The notes under the pieces are model-generated. The model saw nothing but the letters and a program-made list of their open reading frames with translations. It had not been told where the DNA came from and did no database searches. Position numbers and translations under genes: made by a program. A stretch of 64,000 bases of DNA, taken from assembly GCA_002869615.1 (NCBI GenBank), contig PKUH01000004.1:62001-126000 (forward strand), read 5' to 3'. Shown piece after piece: positions 28,949 to 40,103 of the stretch; within the stretch, counting starts at the first letter, position 1, and each line of letters opens with the position of its first letter. Source of the stretch: Desulfuromonas sp. Lineage in GTDB: Bacteria > Desulfobacterota > Desulfuromonadia > Desulfuromonadales > UBA2294.

Positions 28949-29677
28949 ATGACGGTTTCTGCCATAATTCCAGCTCGTTACGCCTCAACCCGTTTCCCCG
29001 GAAAACCATTGGCCGATATTGCCGGAAAACCGATGATCCAGCATGTCTATGAACAGACCGCCAAGTCGGCTCTGGTCAATCGGGTTATCGTTGCAACCGA
29101 CGACGAGAGAATCTGCGACTCGGTTCTCGGCTTTGGCGGTGAGGCGGTTATGACCCGTGCCGATCATCCCTCCGGTACGGATCGTCTCGCCGAAGTGGCG
29201 GCAGGCCTTGATGCGGAGTGGATCGTCAATGTCCAGGGCGATGAGCCACTGATTGATCCGCAAATGATTGACGAGGCGGTTCAGCCGATGCTTGACAACC
29301 CGGAAATCAGAATGGGAACGCTCAAAAGCCGACTGGTCGATGAAAGCGAATATCTCAATCCGAATATCGTCAAGGTCGTGACCGATCAGTCCGGTTTTGC
29401 TCTCTACTTCTCCCGTTCATCGATCCCGTTTCTGCGTGATAGCAAATTTGGCAGCACTCGGATTTACAAGCATGTCGGTCTTTATGTCTACCGGCGTGAT
29501 TTTCTGCTGCAGTATCCGCAACTGGAGGAGACCGAACTTGAAAAATCGGAGAAGCTCGAGCAACTTCGAGCACTTGAACATGGATACAGGATTTATGTGA
29601 CGGAAACGGCACGAGAGTCGATCGGGGTCGATGTGCCGGGTGATATTGGAAAGGTTCTGGCTCGACTTGCTAACTGA
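28949..29677 (+). CDS. kdsB: 3-deoxy-manno-octulosonate cytidylyltransferase
   Basis: 242 residues. Activates KDO with CTP to CMP-KDO for lipid A inner core. The nucleotidyltransferase fold opens with [16 protein letters not shown], and the metal/CTP motifs VATDD and VQGDEPL are present. First of the KDO block: CTP synthase and three further KDO enzymes follow. Confidence 0.95.
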   Translation: MTVSAIIPARYASTRFPGKPLADIAGKPMIQHVYEQTAKSALVNRVIVATDDERICDSVLGFGGEAVMTRADHPSGTDRLAEVAAGLDAEWIVNVQGDEPLIDPQMIDEAVQPMLDNPEIRMGTLKSRLVDESEYLNPNIVKVVTDQSGFALYFSRSSIPFLRDSKFGSTRIYKHVGLYVYRRDFLLQYPQLEETELEKSEKLEQLRALEHGYRIYVTETARESIGVDVPGDIGKVLARLAN

Positions 29678-29759
29678 ATCTGCGCCTCTTTTTTTCTGTT
29701 TCTGTTTCCCTTTTGAACGGTTCTATATTAAATTACCGGATTAGCTTTGCATGATTTGA

Positions 29760-31391
<1,632 letters not shown>

Positions 31392-31392
31392 G

Positions 31393-32220
31393 ATGTCGGT
31401 TCGCGAGATCAAAATCGGTGACCTGGTTATCGGTGGAAACCGTCCCCTGACACTTATTGCCGGGCCTTGTGCCATTGAAAATGAAGAAGCGACTTTGGCC
31501 ACCGCCGAGGCATTGAAGGCGATCTGCACCGAACTCGGTGCCGGCCTGATTTTTAAGGCTTCCTACGATAAAGCCAACCGGACATCTGTCGACTCGTTTC
31601 GCGGCCCCGGCCTGGCCGAAGGTTTGAAAATTCTCGCCCGGGTCAGGAAAGAATATTCCCTGCCGGTGCTGTCCGATGTCCACGATATCTCCCAGCTCGC
31701 ACCGGCGGCCGAGGTCCTCGATATTATCCAGATTCCGGCCTTTCTCTGCCGGCAGACCGATTTGCTGGTTGCTGCAGGAAACTCCGGCTGTGTCATTAAT
31801 GTCAAGAAGGGACAGTTCATGGCCCCGGGGGACATGAAAAATGTCGTTGCCAAGATTGAATCGACCGGCAACCGAAATATCATCCTGACCGAGCGTGGGG
31901 CCAGTTTCGGCTACAATAATCTGGTAACCGACATGCGGTCGCTGGTCATCATGCGGGAGTTGGGTTGTCCGGTTGTCTTTGATGCGACCCATTCGGTCCA
32001 GCTGCCCGGCGGAGCCGGAACCGCATCGGCCGGGCAGAGGCAGTTTGTCGGTGACCTTTCCCGCGCTGCTGCTGCGGTCGGTATCGACGGTCTCTTCTGG
32101 GAAGTTCATCCCGATCCCGAGCAGGCTCTTTGTGACGGTCCGAATTCACTCTATCTCAAAGATGTCCGGCGGATGCTTGAACAGATGCTGGCCATAGATC
32201 GCCTGGTCAAGGAAAACTGA
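31393..32220 (+). CDS. kdsA: KDO-8-phosphate synthase
   Basis: 275 residues. Condenses arabinose-5-phosphate with phosphoenolpyruvate. TIM barrel with [31 protein letters not shown] and [11 protein letters not shown]. The Cys-containing IAGPCAIE is shared by metal-dependent and independent types, so I do not call the type. ATG 31393 follows the pyrG stop by one base; upstream in-frame sequence lies inside pyrG. Confidence 0.96.
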   Translation: MSVREIKIGDLVIGGNRPLTLIAGPCAIENEEATLATAEALKAICTELGAGLIFKASYDKANRTSVDSFRGPGLAEGLKILARVRKEYSLPVLSDVHDISQLAPAAEVLDIIQIPAFLCRQTDLLVAAGNSGCVINVKKGQFMAPGDMKNVVAKIESTGNRNIILTERGASFGYNNLVTDMRSLVIMRELGCPVVFDATHSVQLPGGAGTASAGQRQFVGDLSRAAAAVGIDGLFWEVHPDPEQALCDGPNSLYLKDVRRMLEQMLAIDRLVKEN

Positions 32221-33191
32221 TGTCAGATATAATTGAAAAGGCACAAAATGTTCTGAAGGCAGAAGCCGAAGCGGTTCTCGCCCTGGTCGATCGGATTGAC
32301 GACCAGTTTGTGCGGGCGGTTGAAATGATTTTCGATTGTGCCGGCCGGGTCGTTATTACCGGAATGGGCAAATCGGGCCTGATCTGTCAGAAGATTGCGT
32401 CGACCATGGCGTCAACCGGGACCCCTGCTTTTTTTCTCCATCCGGCTGAAGGGGTTCATGGCGATCTCGGAATGCTGATGAAGGGGGATGTCGTGATTGC
32501 CGTTTCGAATTCCGGTGAAACCGATGAAATCACCCGTATCCTGCCGGTGATCAAACGGATGGGTCTGCCACTGATCGCGATGAGTGGTAACCCTGAGAGC
32601 ACCCTGGCGCGGGCCGGGGATGCTTCGCTCGATATTTCTGTTGTCGAGGAAGCCTGCCCGCTCAACCTTGCTCCGACTTCAAGCACGACGGCGACTTTGG
32701 CGATGGGCGATGCTCTTGCCGTTGCCCTCCTGGTCAAGCGTGGCTTCAAAGAGGAAGAATTTGCCCTCTATCACCCGGGTGGCGCCCTCGGACGGAAACT
32801 GCTGACCCGGGTAGATGATCTGATGCACACCGGTGAGGCCATGCCGACGGTCGATCAAGGGGTGAGTCTGAAAGAGGCGCTGTTTGAGATTACCAGTAAA
32901 AAACTCGGAATCACCGGGATTGTTAATGGCTCCCGGGAATTGGTCGGCGTTTTTACTGACGGCGATCTGCGCCGGGTTATAGAAAAGGACAGCAAAAGCC
33001 TCGAACTGCCGATTGAAGAGATTATGTCGCCTAATCCGAAGCGGATCCTGCGGACCAATCTTGCAGCCAAGGCATTGCAGCAGATGGATAAATATTCAAT
33101 CACTTCACTGTTTGTTTTTGAAACCGAAGAAGAGTCGGTTCCGGTCGGAATTATCCATCTGCACGATCTACTCAAGGCGGGAGTTGTCTGA
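32220..33191 (+). CDS. kdsD: Arabinose-5-phosphate isomerase
   Basis: 323 residues. Interconverts ribulose-5-phosphate and arabinose-5-phosphate, the KdsA substrate. N-terminal SIS domain (VVITGMGKSGLICQKIASTM; SNSGETDEI) and two C-terminal CBS domains from about residue 205 (DLMHTGEAMPTV; IMSPNPKRIL). The ATG shares one base with the kdsA stop. Also called KpsF in capsule clusters; the kds context favours KdsD. Confidence 0.95.
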   Translation: MSDIIEKAQNVLKAEAEAVLALVDRIDDQFVRAVEMIFDCAGRVVITGMGKSGLICQKIASTMASTGTPAFFLHPAEGVHGDLGMLMKGDVVIAVSNSGETDEITRILPVIKRMGLPLIAMSGNPESTLARAGDASLDISVVEEACPLNLAPTSSTTATLAMGDALAVALLVKRGFKEEEFALYHPGGALGRKLLTRVDDLMHTGEAMPTVDQGVSLKEALFEITSKKLGITGIVNGSRELVGVFTDGDLRRVIEKDSKSLELPIEEIMSPNPKRILRTNLAAKALQQMDKYSITSLFVFETEEESVPVGIIHLHDLLKAGVV

Positions 33192-33706
33192 TGCAGGAAC
33201 GGCTGAACAAGATCGAATTGCTTTTGCTCGATGTCGACGGAGTCCTCACCGACGGGCGGATCATATACGGTAACGACGGTCAGGAAACAAAAGCTTTTGA
33301 TGTCAAGGACGGGCATGGCCTCAAGCTGGTGCAACGGACCGGTATCAAGGTCGGAATCATTACCGGCCGCCAGTCAAAGATCGTTGCGGCAAGAGCCGAA
33401 GAGCTCGGGATAGAGATTGTCTATCAGGGATGTCGTGACAAGTTGGAACCCTATGAGGAAATTCTCGCGCAGACCGGTCTGTCCGATGAACATGTTGCTT
33501 ATGTCGGCGACGATGTCGTTGATCTGCCGGTTTTGACCCGGGTCGGTTTTTCGGCCACCGTTGCCGATGCCGTCGAAGATGTCAAAGGATATGTTGATTA
33601 CGTTTCCGAGCGTTCCGGTGGCCGCGGCGCTGTTCGCGAAATATGTGATCTAATCCTTAAGCAGTCGGGGCGTTGGGATTCAGTTGCCGGGCGCTACTTC
33701 CCCTAA
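33191..33706 (+). CDS. kdsC: KDO-8-phosphate phosphatase
   Basis: 171 residues, HAD fold without a large cap (type C0), active as a tetramer in the family. Nucleophile motif DVDGVLTDG (residues 14-22), motif II ITGR and motif III GDDVVDLPVL. Removes the phosphate from KDO-8-P before KdsB. Starts one base inside the kdsD stop. The tail (SGGRGAVREICDLIL) is the usual KdsC end. Confidence 0.95.
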   Translation: MQERLNKIELLLLDVDGVLTDGRIIYGNDGQETKAFDVKDGHGLKLVQRTGIKVGIITGRQSKIVAARAEELGIEIVYQGCRDKLEPYEEILAQTGLSDEHVAYVGDDVVDLPVLTRVGFSATVADAVEDVKGYVDYVSERSGGRGAVREICDLILKQSGRWDSVAGRYFP

Positions 33707-33752
33707 CGCGCCAGCTCCATTCAATTCTCATGCCAAATCACGTCTATTCGTC

Positions 33753-33781
33753 TTTACACGCATTTTTCAGAATGATATACT
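33753..33781 (+). promoter_or_regulatory. Sigma-70 promoter of the lptCAB-rpoN unit
   Basis: TTTACA, 17 bases, TATACT. The expected start site is only about 5 bases upstream of the lptC ATG, so the mRNA would be nearly leaderless unless another start is used. Confidence 0.65.
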
Positions 33782-33792
33782 GAGCTGAAATT

Positions 33793-34365
33793 ATGGCTGA
33801 CTGGTTTTCCGCACGGGTTTTTCTGGCAGGTTTTATTCTGCTTCTGGCGATGCTTTTGACGGCACTGGTTGTCGGCAACCTGCGCCAGAGACAGCCTGAC
33901 GTCGTTGCCGATTTTGTGCGGCCGAATGCCGATCTGGCGATGCAGAAAGTCAACTATACCGAAACCCGCGACGGACAGCGAAAATGGTCTGTTCAGGCTG
34001 ATTCGGCAACCCATGACCGCGAACAGAACATGACTCGTATCCATAACGTCAGGATTGTCGTGTTCGGTCGCGAACAGGGTGATATTCTGGCTACTGCAGA
34101 AAGCGGGAGTTTCGATTCTGATAAAAGAACTGTTGTCTTGAGTGGTCAGGTTGTTGTCGAAAATATCGATGGTTTTTCGATCTTCACCGAGGATCTTTTT
34201 TTTGATGGTGCGACGCGGGTTTTGAAAAGTTCCGAATCTGTTTATGCCAAATCGGCCGAACTGGAGTTAACGGCGGTGGGGTTGCGATATGACATTGACC
34301 AGGGCAATCTCAAACTGTTGGATTCGGTCAAAGCGGAGTTTAAGGGAGCGATGAGATTGCCATGA
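33793..34365 (+). CDS. lptC: LPS export protein LptC
   Basis: 190 residues. One N-terminal membrane helix (VFLAGFILLLAMLLTALVVG) and a periplasmic beta-jellyroll (DUF1239/OstA-like; DGQRKWSVQAD; VVLSGQVVVEN). It receives LPS from LptBFG and passes it to LptA. There is only a weak ribosome-binding site, and a strong promoter sits immediately upstream. It overlaps lptA by ATGA. Confidence 0.88.
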   Translation: MADWFSARVFLAGFILLLAMLLTALVVGNLRQRQPDVVADFVRPNADLAMQKVNYTETRDGQRKWSVQADSATHDREQNMTRIHNVRIVVFGREQGDILATAESGSFDSDKRTVVLSGQVVVENIDGFSIFTEDLFFDGATRVLKSSESVYAKSAELELTAVGLRYDIDQGNLKLLDSVKAEFKGAMRLP

Positions 34366-34847
34366 AAAAGCTCCTGCTGTTGATGCCCATGCTTTTATTG
34401 ATTTTGGCGGGATCTGTTGGCGCCAGTGACCAGCAAAAGGCAGCCGAAGACCTGATCAGGGTTTCGGCCGACCGGATGGAAGCGGATGAGAAGAATCGGA
34501 CGGTCATGTTTTATGGCCAGGTCGTTGCGCAACAATCGGGCATGGCCATTTACTCCGAGAAAATGACCCTCGCTTATCGGCCCGGTGAAGCCAGAGAGAT
34601 TGAAAAGATAGAGATCGATGGTGGTTTGCGGATAGTTCAGGGCGACCGGGTGGCGACTGCTGATCACGGTATTTATAAATTTACAGACGGCCTGATTGTG
34701 CTTTATGGCAGCGCCGAGGTTCATCAGTCCGGCAACAGTATAGTCGGCGACGAAATCATTTACTATCTTAACGAGGCCCGTAGTGTCGTTAAGAGTCGGC
34801 CTGATTCAAGAGTAAATGCCGTATTCAGTCCCGGGGGGAAACCGTAA
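34362..34847 (+). CDS. lptA: LPS transport periplasmic protein LptA
   Basis: 161 residues. Signal peptide ([18 protein letters not shown]) followed by an OstA/LptA beta-jellyroll (ISVSADRM-like [30 protein letters not shown]-like stretch). It polymerises into the periplasmic bridge that carries LPS from LptC to LptD. lptD is not in the window. The stop codon shares a base with the lptB start. Confidence 0.9.
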   Translation: MKKLLLLMPMLLLILAGSVGASDQQKAAEDLIRVSADRMEADEKNRTVMFYGQVVAQQSGMAIYSEKMTLAYRPGEAREIEKIEIDGGLRIVQGDRVATADHGIYKFTDGLIVLYGSAEVHQSGNSIVGDEIIYYLNEARSVVKSRPDSRVNAVFSPGGKP

Positions 34848-35575
34848 TGGCGCACCAACTGTTAGCCCGGGGACTTTGTAAAAGTTATCGTGGCCGCAAG
34901 GTTGTAAACGGGGTTGACCTCGATGTTGATTCAGGTAAGGTTGTGGGGCTTCTTGGCCCGAACGGTGCCGGCAAGACGACATCTTTTTACATGGTCGTCG
35001 GGCTGGTTCAGCCGGATGAAGGCCAGGTATTTCTGGATGATCTCGCTTTGACCGGCCTTCCGATGTGCGAACGGGCCCGTTCCGGGATCTCCTATCTGCC
35101 ACAGGAAGCATCGGTCTTTCGCAAACTGACAGTTGCCGAGAATCTGCTCGCCATCCTCGAAACTCTCGGTCTGTCGCAATCAGCCTGTAATGAACGCAAG
35201 GATGAGTTGCTGGAACAGTTCAGGCTGACACATGTTGCGGAAACATATGGCTTTGCTCTTTCGGGGGGGGAACGCCGGCGGATCGAGATTGCGCGGGCGC
35301 TGGTTCTGTCCCCGAAGTTTATTCTGCTGGATGAACCTTTTGCCGGGATTGATCCGATCGCGGTGATTGATATCCAGAATATTATACTGCAATTGAAAGA
35401 GCAGGGAATCGGTGTTCTGATATCGGATCATAATGTTCGTGAAACGCTGGGGGTTTGTGATTCGGCTTATATTCTGAACGAAGGCGAAATCCTCGAATAT
35501 GGTGAGCCCGATGTGATAGCGGCCAGCCCGCAGGCGAAAGAAATTTATCTCGGTGAGAGGTTTCAGCTCTGGTAA
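34847..35575 (+). CDS. lptB: LPS export ABC transporter ATPase LptB
   Basis: 242 residues. Powers LPS extraction with LptF and LptG, whose genes lie at 50186-52440 in this window. Walker [11 protein letters not shown]-loop [12 protein letters not shown], signature [12 protein letters not shown], Walker [13 protein letters not shown], switch His in SDHNVRE. All catalytic residues are intact. rpoN follows after 31 bases, the arrangement seen in many Proteobacteria. Confidence 0.97.
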   Translation: MAHQLLARGLCKSYRGRKVVNGVDLDVDSGKVVGLLGPNGAGKTTSFYMVVGLVQPDEGQVFLDDLALTGLPMCERARSGISYLPQEASVFRKLTVAENLLAILETLGLSQSACNERKDELLEQFRLTHVAETYGFALSGGERRRIEIARALVLSPKFILLDEPFAGIDPIAVIDIQNIILQLKEQGIGVLISDHNVRETLGVCDSAYILNEGEILEYGEPDVIAASPQAKEIYLGERFQLW

Positions 35576-35606
35576 TTTCAAGAACACTTTTGATGAGGCT
35601 TGACGA

Positions 35607-37049
35607 ATGGCTTTAGAGCTACGGCAACAACTGAAATTGAGCCAACAGCTGGTGATGACACCCCAGCTGCAGCAAGCTATTAAGCTCCTCCAGCTGTCAC
35701 GGATGGAACTGATTGATCTGGTTCAGCAGGAACTGGAAGAGAATCCGGTTCTTGAGGAGGGAGCTGATGTCGAAGCAGGCGACGCTCCCGAGATAGAAGA
35801 GGGTGAACCCGAAGCTCCTTCCGAAAACCAGGTCGAGGAAGTCAAGGCGGATGATGAAGGACTGAACGATATTGACTGGCAGACCTATCTCGAGGGTTAT
35901 AACCTCGGAGGAACGGTCGCCAGCTCCTATGAAGAGGATGAAGATCGTCCATCTTTCGAAAATCTGCTGACCCGTAAAGAGACGCTGGTTGATCATTTGA
36001 TGTGGCAACTGAAGTTGACCAGACTGAGTGAGCAGGAAACCAGAATTGCCACCGAGATTATCGGCAATATCGATAATGACGGTTTCCTCAAGACTTCAAT
36101 TGACGAATTGTCCCAGGTTACGGGATTTGCCTCCGAACTGGTCGAACAGACATTGAAGGCGGTTCAGGAATTTGACCCGGCCGGTGTCGCCGCCCGAAAC
36201 CTTCAGGAGTGCTTGCTGATACAGGTGCGACAGCTCGGAATGGCTGGCTCGCTTGTCGAAAATGTGCTCGAAAACCACATCTCCGAACTTGAATCGAGAA
36301 AGTATCAGGTTATTGCCAAGACACTCGGAGTCCCCCTCGACGAGGTTCTGGCAACCGCCAAAATTATCGCGAGTTTGGACCCGCGGCCAGGATCGCAATA
36401 TGGCCAGGAAGATGTTCAGTACATCACGCCCGATATCTTTGTCTACAAGATCGGCGGAGAGTATGTTGTTGTTCTGAATGACGAGGGCTTGCCGAACCTC
36501 AGAATCAATTCCTTCTATCGCAGTGCACTCTCCGGCGCCTCGGAAATTGATGAGAAGGCCGGTGAGTATATACAGGAAAAGATGCGTGGCGCCGTTTGGC
36601 TGATCAAGAGTATTCATCAGAGACAGCGAACGATTTACAAGGTCACCAAAAGTATTATAAAGTTCCAGCGCGAGTTCTTTGACAAAGGGATCGAATACCT
36701 TAAACCTCTGGTCTTGCGCGACGTGGCGACCGATATCGACATGCATGAATCGACGATAAGCCGGGTGACGACCAATAAATATATGCAGACACCCGGTGGT
36801 CTGTTTGAATTGAAATACTTTTTTAACAGTGGTATCAGTACGACAGGTGGTGATTCGGTTGCCTCGGAAAGCGTCAAGACGAGGATCAAGGAGATTATCG
36901 CCGGTGAAAATCCGAAGAAACCGTATTCGGATCAGAAAATTGTCGTGCTGTTGCGAGAGAATGGAATTGATATTGCCCGGCGGACGGTAACCAAGTACAG
37001 GGAAATGCTTGGTGTCGGTTCGTCTACCGAGAGAAAAAGACTGTTTTAG
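35607..37049 (+). CDS. rpoN: RNA polymerase sigma-54 factor
   Basis: 480 residues. Region I is the glutamine-rich activator-contact helix (LRQQLKLSQQLVMTPQLQQA), followed by an acidic linker (about 50-100), the core-binding region, the HTH with HESTISRVTTNKYMQTP and the C-terminal RpoN box (ARRTVTKYREMLGV). It directs transcription from -24/-12 promoters and needs activators such as the NtrC-type protein at 20696. Confidence 0.97.
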   Translation: MALELRQQLKLSQQLVMTPQLQQAIKLLQLSRMELIDLVQQELEENPVLEEGADVEAGDAPEIEEGEPEAPSENQVEEVKADDEGLNDIDWQTYLEGYNLGGTVASSYEEDEDRPSFENLLTRKETLVDHLMWQLKLTRLSEQETRIATEIIGNIDNDGFLKTSIDELSQVTGFASELVEQTLKAVQEFDPAGVAARNLQECLLIQVRQLGMAGSLVENVLENHISELESRKYQVIAKTLGVPLDEVLATAKIIASLDPRPGSQYGQEDVQYITPDIFVYKIGGEYVVVLNDEGLPNLRINSFYRSALSGASEIDEKAGEYIQEKMRGAVWLIKSIHQRQRTIYKVTKSIIKFQREFFDKGIEYLKPLVLRDVATDIDMHESTISRVTTNKYMQTPGGLFELKYFFNSGISTTGGDSVASESVKTRIKEIIAGENPKKPYSDQKIVVLLRENGIDIARRTVTKYREMLGVGSSTERKRLF

Positions 37050-37072
37050 GTGTCGGGGCGTTGACGGTTTTG

Positions 37073-37081
37073 TGTTATAAT
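37073..37081 (+). promoter_or_regulatory. Extended -10 promoter of hpf
   Basis: TGTTATAAT, an extended -10 with a perfect hexamer, 65 bases upstream of the hpf start. No matching -35 at normal spacing; TTGACG lies too close. The same TGTTATAATT occurs at 46901. Confidence 0.5.
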
Positions 37082-37100
37082 TGTAAACACTTATCCCACT

Positions 37101-37121
37101 GCGCTTGCGGAGCGTAAGCGC
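37101..37121 (+). other. Hairpin in the hpf 5' leader
   Basis: GCGCTTGCG-GAG-CGTAAGCGC forms a 9-bp stem with one G-T pair and a 3-base loop, 11 bases before the AGGAGGT ribosome-binding site. There is no T-tract, so it is more likely an mRNA structure than a terminator. Confidence 0.5.
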
Positions 37122-37146
37122 CCAATCCAGCAGGAGGTTTGATTCT

Positions 37147-37692
37147 ATGCAAATTGCCGTATCTTTTCGTCACATGGAAGTCAGTCAACCGATCAGGGAC
37201 TATGCTGAAGAGAAAGTTTCCAGGGTCACAAAGTATATTGATGAGCCGATCGACGCTCAGGTTGTGCTTTCGGTAGCCAAGAAGATCAGGCATAAAGCGG
37301 TGGTGACATTAAACGCCAAAGGAATTACGATCAAGGGGTCTGAAGAGACCGGAGACATGTACGCTACGATTGATGCTGTTGTCGACAAGATTGAACGTCA
37401 GCTTAAGCGGTATCGGGAAAAAATCAAGGACCACAAGCCGCACGCCGGCCGTGAAAGAAAGATCAGTAAATCGGTTCTGGCGGCTGACAGCATTGATGAG
37501 TTCAACCCCGATCCGGAAATAATTCAGACTGATAATTACCAAATCAAACCAATGGCAGTTGAAGAAGCAGTCATGCAGATGAATTTGATGCATCGCGATT
37601 TCCTCGTTTTCACCGATGCCTCATCGGAAGAAGTAAATGTTGTTTATAAGCGCAAGGACGGAAACTACGGACTGATCGTTCCGCACGCTTGA
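37147..37692 (+). CDS. hpf: Ribosome hibernation promoting factor, long form
   Basis: 181 residues. The N-terminal S30AE domain (about 1-105) binds the 30S decoding site. A linker leads to the C-terminal domain (DFLVFTDASSEEVNVVYKRKDGNYGLI) that dimerises ribosomes into 100S particles. The long form implies no separate Rmf. ATG 37147 sits 8 bases behind AGGAGGT; upstream codons in frame lack homology. It has its own promoter and terminator, so it can be made apart from rpoN. Confidence 0.95.
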   Translation: MQIAVSFRHMEVSQPIRDYAEEKVSRVTKYIDEPIDAQVVLSVAKKIRHKAVVTLNAKGITIKGSEETGDMYATIDAVVDKIERQLKRYREKIKDHKPHAGRERKISKSVLAADSIDEFNPDPEIIQTDNYQIKPMAVEEAVMQMNLMHRDFLVFTDASSEEVNVVYKRKDGNYGLIVPHA

Positions 37693-37704
37693 ATTCAGAT
37701 GTAG

Positions 37705-37741
37705 CGGTGGCAGGGGGTGTGAATCCCCTGCCACCGTTTTT
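37705..37741 (+). terminator. Intrinsic terminator after hpf
   Basis: A 12-bp perfect stem (CGGTGGCAGGGG / CCCCTGCCACCG) with an 8-base loop, followed by TTTTT. Confidence 0.92.
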
Positions 37742-37776
37742 GGTCTTGTACTGATGGAAAAGGATTAACCGCAATA

Positions 37777-38238
37777 ATGAAAATCACAGAATTGGTAACC
37801 CCGGCGGCCATTACCACCGACATGAAGGCGACCGACAAGAATTCGGCACTGGTTGAACTGACCGATGCAATTGTTGCCCTTGCAGATGGTCTTGATCGTG
37901 AGGAAGTGCTTAAAGTCCTCAAAGAACGAGAGCGCCTTGGAAGTACCGGCATCGGCGATGGTGTTGCAATTCCGCATGGCAAGCTGAAAAATATCGACAA
38001 TCTGCTTTTGGCTTTTGGTTGTAGCAAGACCGGGGTTGACTTTGATTCAATGGACGGCAAACCGGCACATCTTTTTTTCCTTCTTCTTGCTCCCGAAGAG
38101 TCGGTTGGTGTTCACCTGAAGACTCTCGCCCGCATTTCAAAACTCCTCAAAAATTCGGGAGTTCGTAATTCCCTGTTGGCAGCAAATGATGCTGATGAAC
38201 TGTTCAGGATTATAGCTGCTGAAGAAGAAAGACTCTGA
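37777..38238 (+). CDS. ptsN: PTS EIIA-Ntr type protein
   Basis: 153 residues, fructose/nitrogen-type EIIA fold. The phosphorylated His is residue 67 in GVAIPHGKL, and RERLGSTGIGDG precedes it. It is not a transporter part but a regulator that takes phosphate from the NPr/HPr chain and acts on potassium transport, phosphate or nitrogen control in other bacteria. It lies between hpf and hprK as in many Proteobacteria. Confidence 0.92.
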   Translation: MKITELVTPAAITTDMKATDKNSALVELTDAIVALADGLDREEVLKVLKERERLGSTGIGDGVAIPHGKLKNIDNLLLAFGCSKTGVDFDSMDGKPAHLFFLLLAPEESVGVHLKTLARISKLLKNSGVRNSLLAANDADELFRIIAAEEERL

Positions 38239-38253
38239 TCCCGACGAGGTGAA

Positions 38254-39228
38254 ATGGCCGGTTTAAGTATCAAGGACCTTCTTTCCGAGAAAGAAGCCGG
38301 ACTCAATCTGGATCTGCTTGCAGGTGAATCCGGTCTTGAAAACCTGATCAAGGTTCCCCGGATTCAGAAGCCGGGCCTGGCGCTTGCCGGTTATACGACC
38401 AGCCTTCATCCCGATCGTGTCCAGATCCTCGGAGCTACCGAACTTACCTACCTTGACTCTCTATCCAAAGATGAGGCGCGGAACAATATTCGTGAGCTTT
38501 GTGCTCTGCCTATTTGCTGCCTGATTATTACCAAGAATCAAAAACCGCCCGACTCATTGATCAAAGAGGCGGAGCAGCAGGGTCTCCCGCTACTCCGGAC
38601 CCATCACCAGAGTTCCAATTTCATATCCCTTGTGACCCGTCTGCTTGAAGAGAGGTTGTTGCCTGCAACCACTGTGCATGGTGTTCTTGTCGATGTTCTC
38701 GGCGTCGGAGTGTTGCTGACCGGCAAGAGTGGTATCGGTAAAAGCGAATGTGCCCTCGATCTTATTCTTCGCGGCCACCGTCTGGTCGCCGATGATGTTG
38801 TCAAGGTTCGGATGAAATTACCGGCTGTTCTATTTGGTGAAGGGAGTGACCTTCTCCATTATCATATGGAAATTCGCGGTCTTGGGATTATTAATATCAA
38901 ACACCTTTTCGGTGTTGCGGCTATTCGCGAGCGGAAAAAGATCGATCTGGTTATTGAGTTGGTCGATTGGGATGCAACCGAGGATTATGATCGGCTCGGG
39001 CTTGAAGATTTGCAATACAAGATTCTCGGCCTCGATATCCCGATGCAGAAAATACCGGTTCGCCCCGGGCGTAATATCACTTCGATTGTCGAAGTTGCCG
39101 CCCGTAATCAGTTGCTCAAGGAAATGGGTTATCACAGTGCTGTTGAGTTTCAGGATCGCCTTGAAAAGCGAATGGCCGAAATCGCGCATCTGCATGCACA
39201 TGAGATCATCGGAGACAATCTCGAATGA
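38254..39228 (+). CDS. hprK: HPr kinase/phosphorylase
   Basis: 324 residues. Phosphorylates HPr on its regulatory Ser and removes that phosphate. N-terminal MurF-like domain (about 1-130) and C-terminal P-loop kinase with Walker A GKSGIGKS near residue 157, the VADDVV motif and the signature EIRGLGIINI. Its partner HPr (42446) keeps the target Ser47. It overlaps rapZ by ATGA, so sensing and output are co-expressed. Confidence 0.95.
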   Translation: MAGLSIKDLLSEKEAGLNLDLLAGESGLENLIKVPRIQKPGLALAGYTTSLHPDRVQILGATELTYLDSLSKDEARNNIRELCALPICCLIITKNQKPPDSLIKEAEQQGLPLLRTHHQSSNFISLVTRLLEERLLPATTVHGVLVDVLGVGVLLTGKSGIGKSECALDLILRGHRLVADDVVKVRMKLPAVLFGEGSDLLHYHMEIRGLGIINIKHLFGVAAIRERKKIDLVIELVDWDATEDYDRLGLEDLQYKILGLDIPMQKIPVRPGRNITSIVEVAARNQLLKEMGYHSAVEFQDRLEKRMAEIAHLHAHEIIGDNLE

Positions 39229-40103
39229 TACCCGGCCGCCTTGTGATCATTTCCGGCTTGTCAGGATCCGGTAAAAGTACTGCGGCCAGAGCCCTCGAAG
39301 ATGAGGGTTTTTTTGTCGTTGATAACCTGCCTGTCGTCCTGTTACCTCAATTTCTGAAGACATTCGAGGGGAGCGCCGTCGAAACCGATGAGGTCGCGGT
39401 AGTCCTTGATGTCAGAAACCGTGAGTTTTTGTCCGAATGCGATAAGATCCTCGATGAAGTGGAGGCCTTTGGCGTAGAACCGGAAATCCTCTTTCTTGAC
39501 GCCGATGAAATTGATATCCTTAAAAGGTTTTCTGAAACACGCCGCCGCCACCCGCTCGCTCTTGACATGGGTGTCAGCGATGGGGTTCGCCTCGAACGGG
39601 AACTGCTTGCCCGGTTGCGCAACCGGGCAACGGTGACTATCGATTCGTCCCAATTGACGCCACATCAGCTCAGAGCGCGTGTCGTCGGTGTTATTGCCGG
39701 ACTCGAGGATAAAAGCAGATTGACCGTCCGGGTCCAGTCTTTCGGATTCCGATACGGTTTGCCGCCGGAATCTGATATTGTTATCGATGTCCGGTTTTTG
39801 CCCAACCCTCATTTTGATCCTGGCCTCCAGGCATTAACCGGTCGGGATGGGAAAGTCAGTCGATACGTTCTCGAGAAAAAGGAATGTCGAGAGCTGATGG
39901 TCCAATTGCAGCAGCTTTTTGGGTTCCTCATCCCACGTTATCGGGATGAAGGTAAAAATTATCTCACAATTTCTCTCGGCTGTACCGGTGGGAAACATCG
40001 AAGTGTTGCTGTTGCTGAAGAGTTGGCCCGCACCTTGCCGGCGCAAGGACTTTATGTCAAAGTGGAACATCGCGATGTCGATAACGAGGAGTATGTAAAA
40101 TGA
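39225..40103 (+). CDS. rapZ: RapZ-type P-loop adaptor protein
   Basis: 292 residues. In enterobacteria RapZ binds glucosamine-6-phosphate and steers RNase E onto the sRNA GlmZ; outside them the role is less clear. Walker A GLSGSGKS (residues 9-16), VVDNLPVVLLP, and the C-terminal domain with FGFRYGLP and SLGCTGGKHRSVAVAEELA. It overlaps hprK and the EIIA gene by 4 bases each, so it probably acts with this phosphorelay. Confidence 0.93.
   Translation: MIPGRLVIISGLSGSGKSTAARALEDEGFFVVDNLPVVLLPQFLKTFEGSAVETDEVAVVLDVRNREFLSECDKILDEVEAFGVEPEILFLDADEIDILKRFSETRRRHPLALDMGVSDGVRLERELLARLRNRATVTIDSSQLTPHQLRARVVGVIAGLEDKSRLTVRVQSFGFRYGLPPESDIVIDVRFLPNPHFDPGLQALTGRDGKVSRYVLEKKECRELMVQLQQLFGFLIPRYRDEGKNYLTISLGCTGGKHRSVAVAEELARTLPAQGLYVKVEHRDVDNEEYVK

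Noticed and set aside
36096-36746. Antisense frame of 216 codons over rpoN
   Set aside because: Fully inside rpoN, no start signal, no domain.
37060-37081. TTGACG-TATAAT as a standard promoter of hpf
   Set aside because: The spacer is only about 9-10 bases. The extended -10 reading is more plausible.
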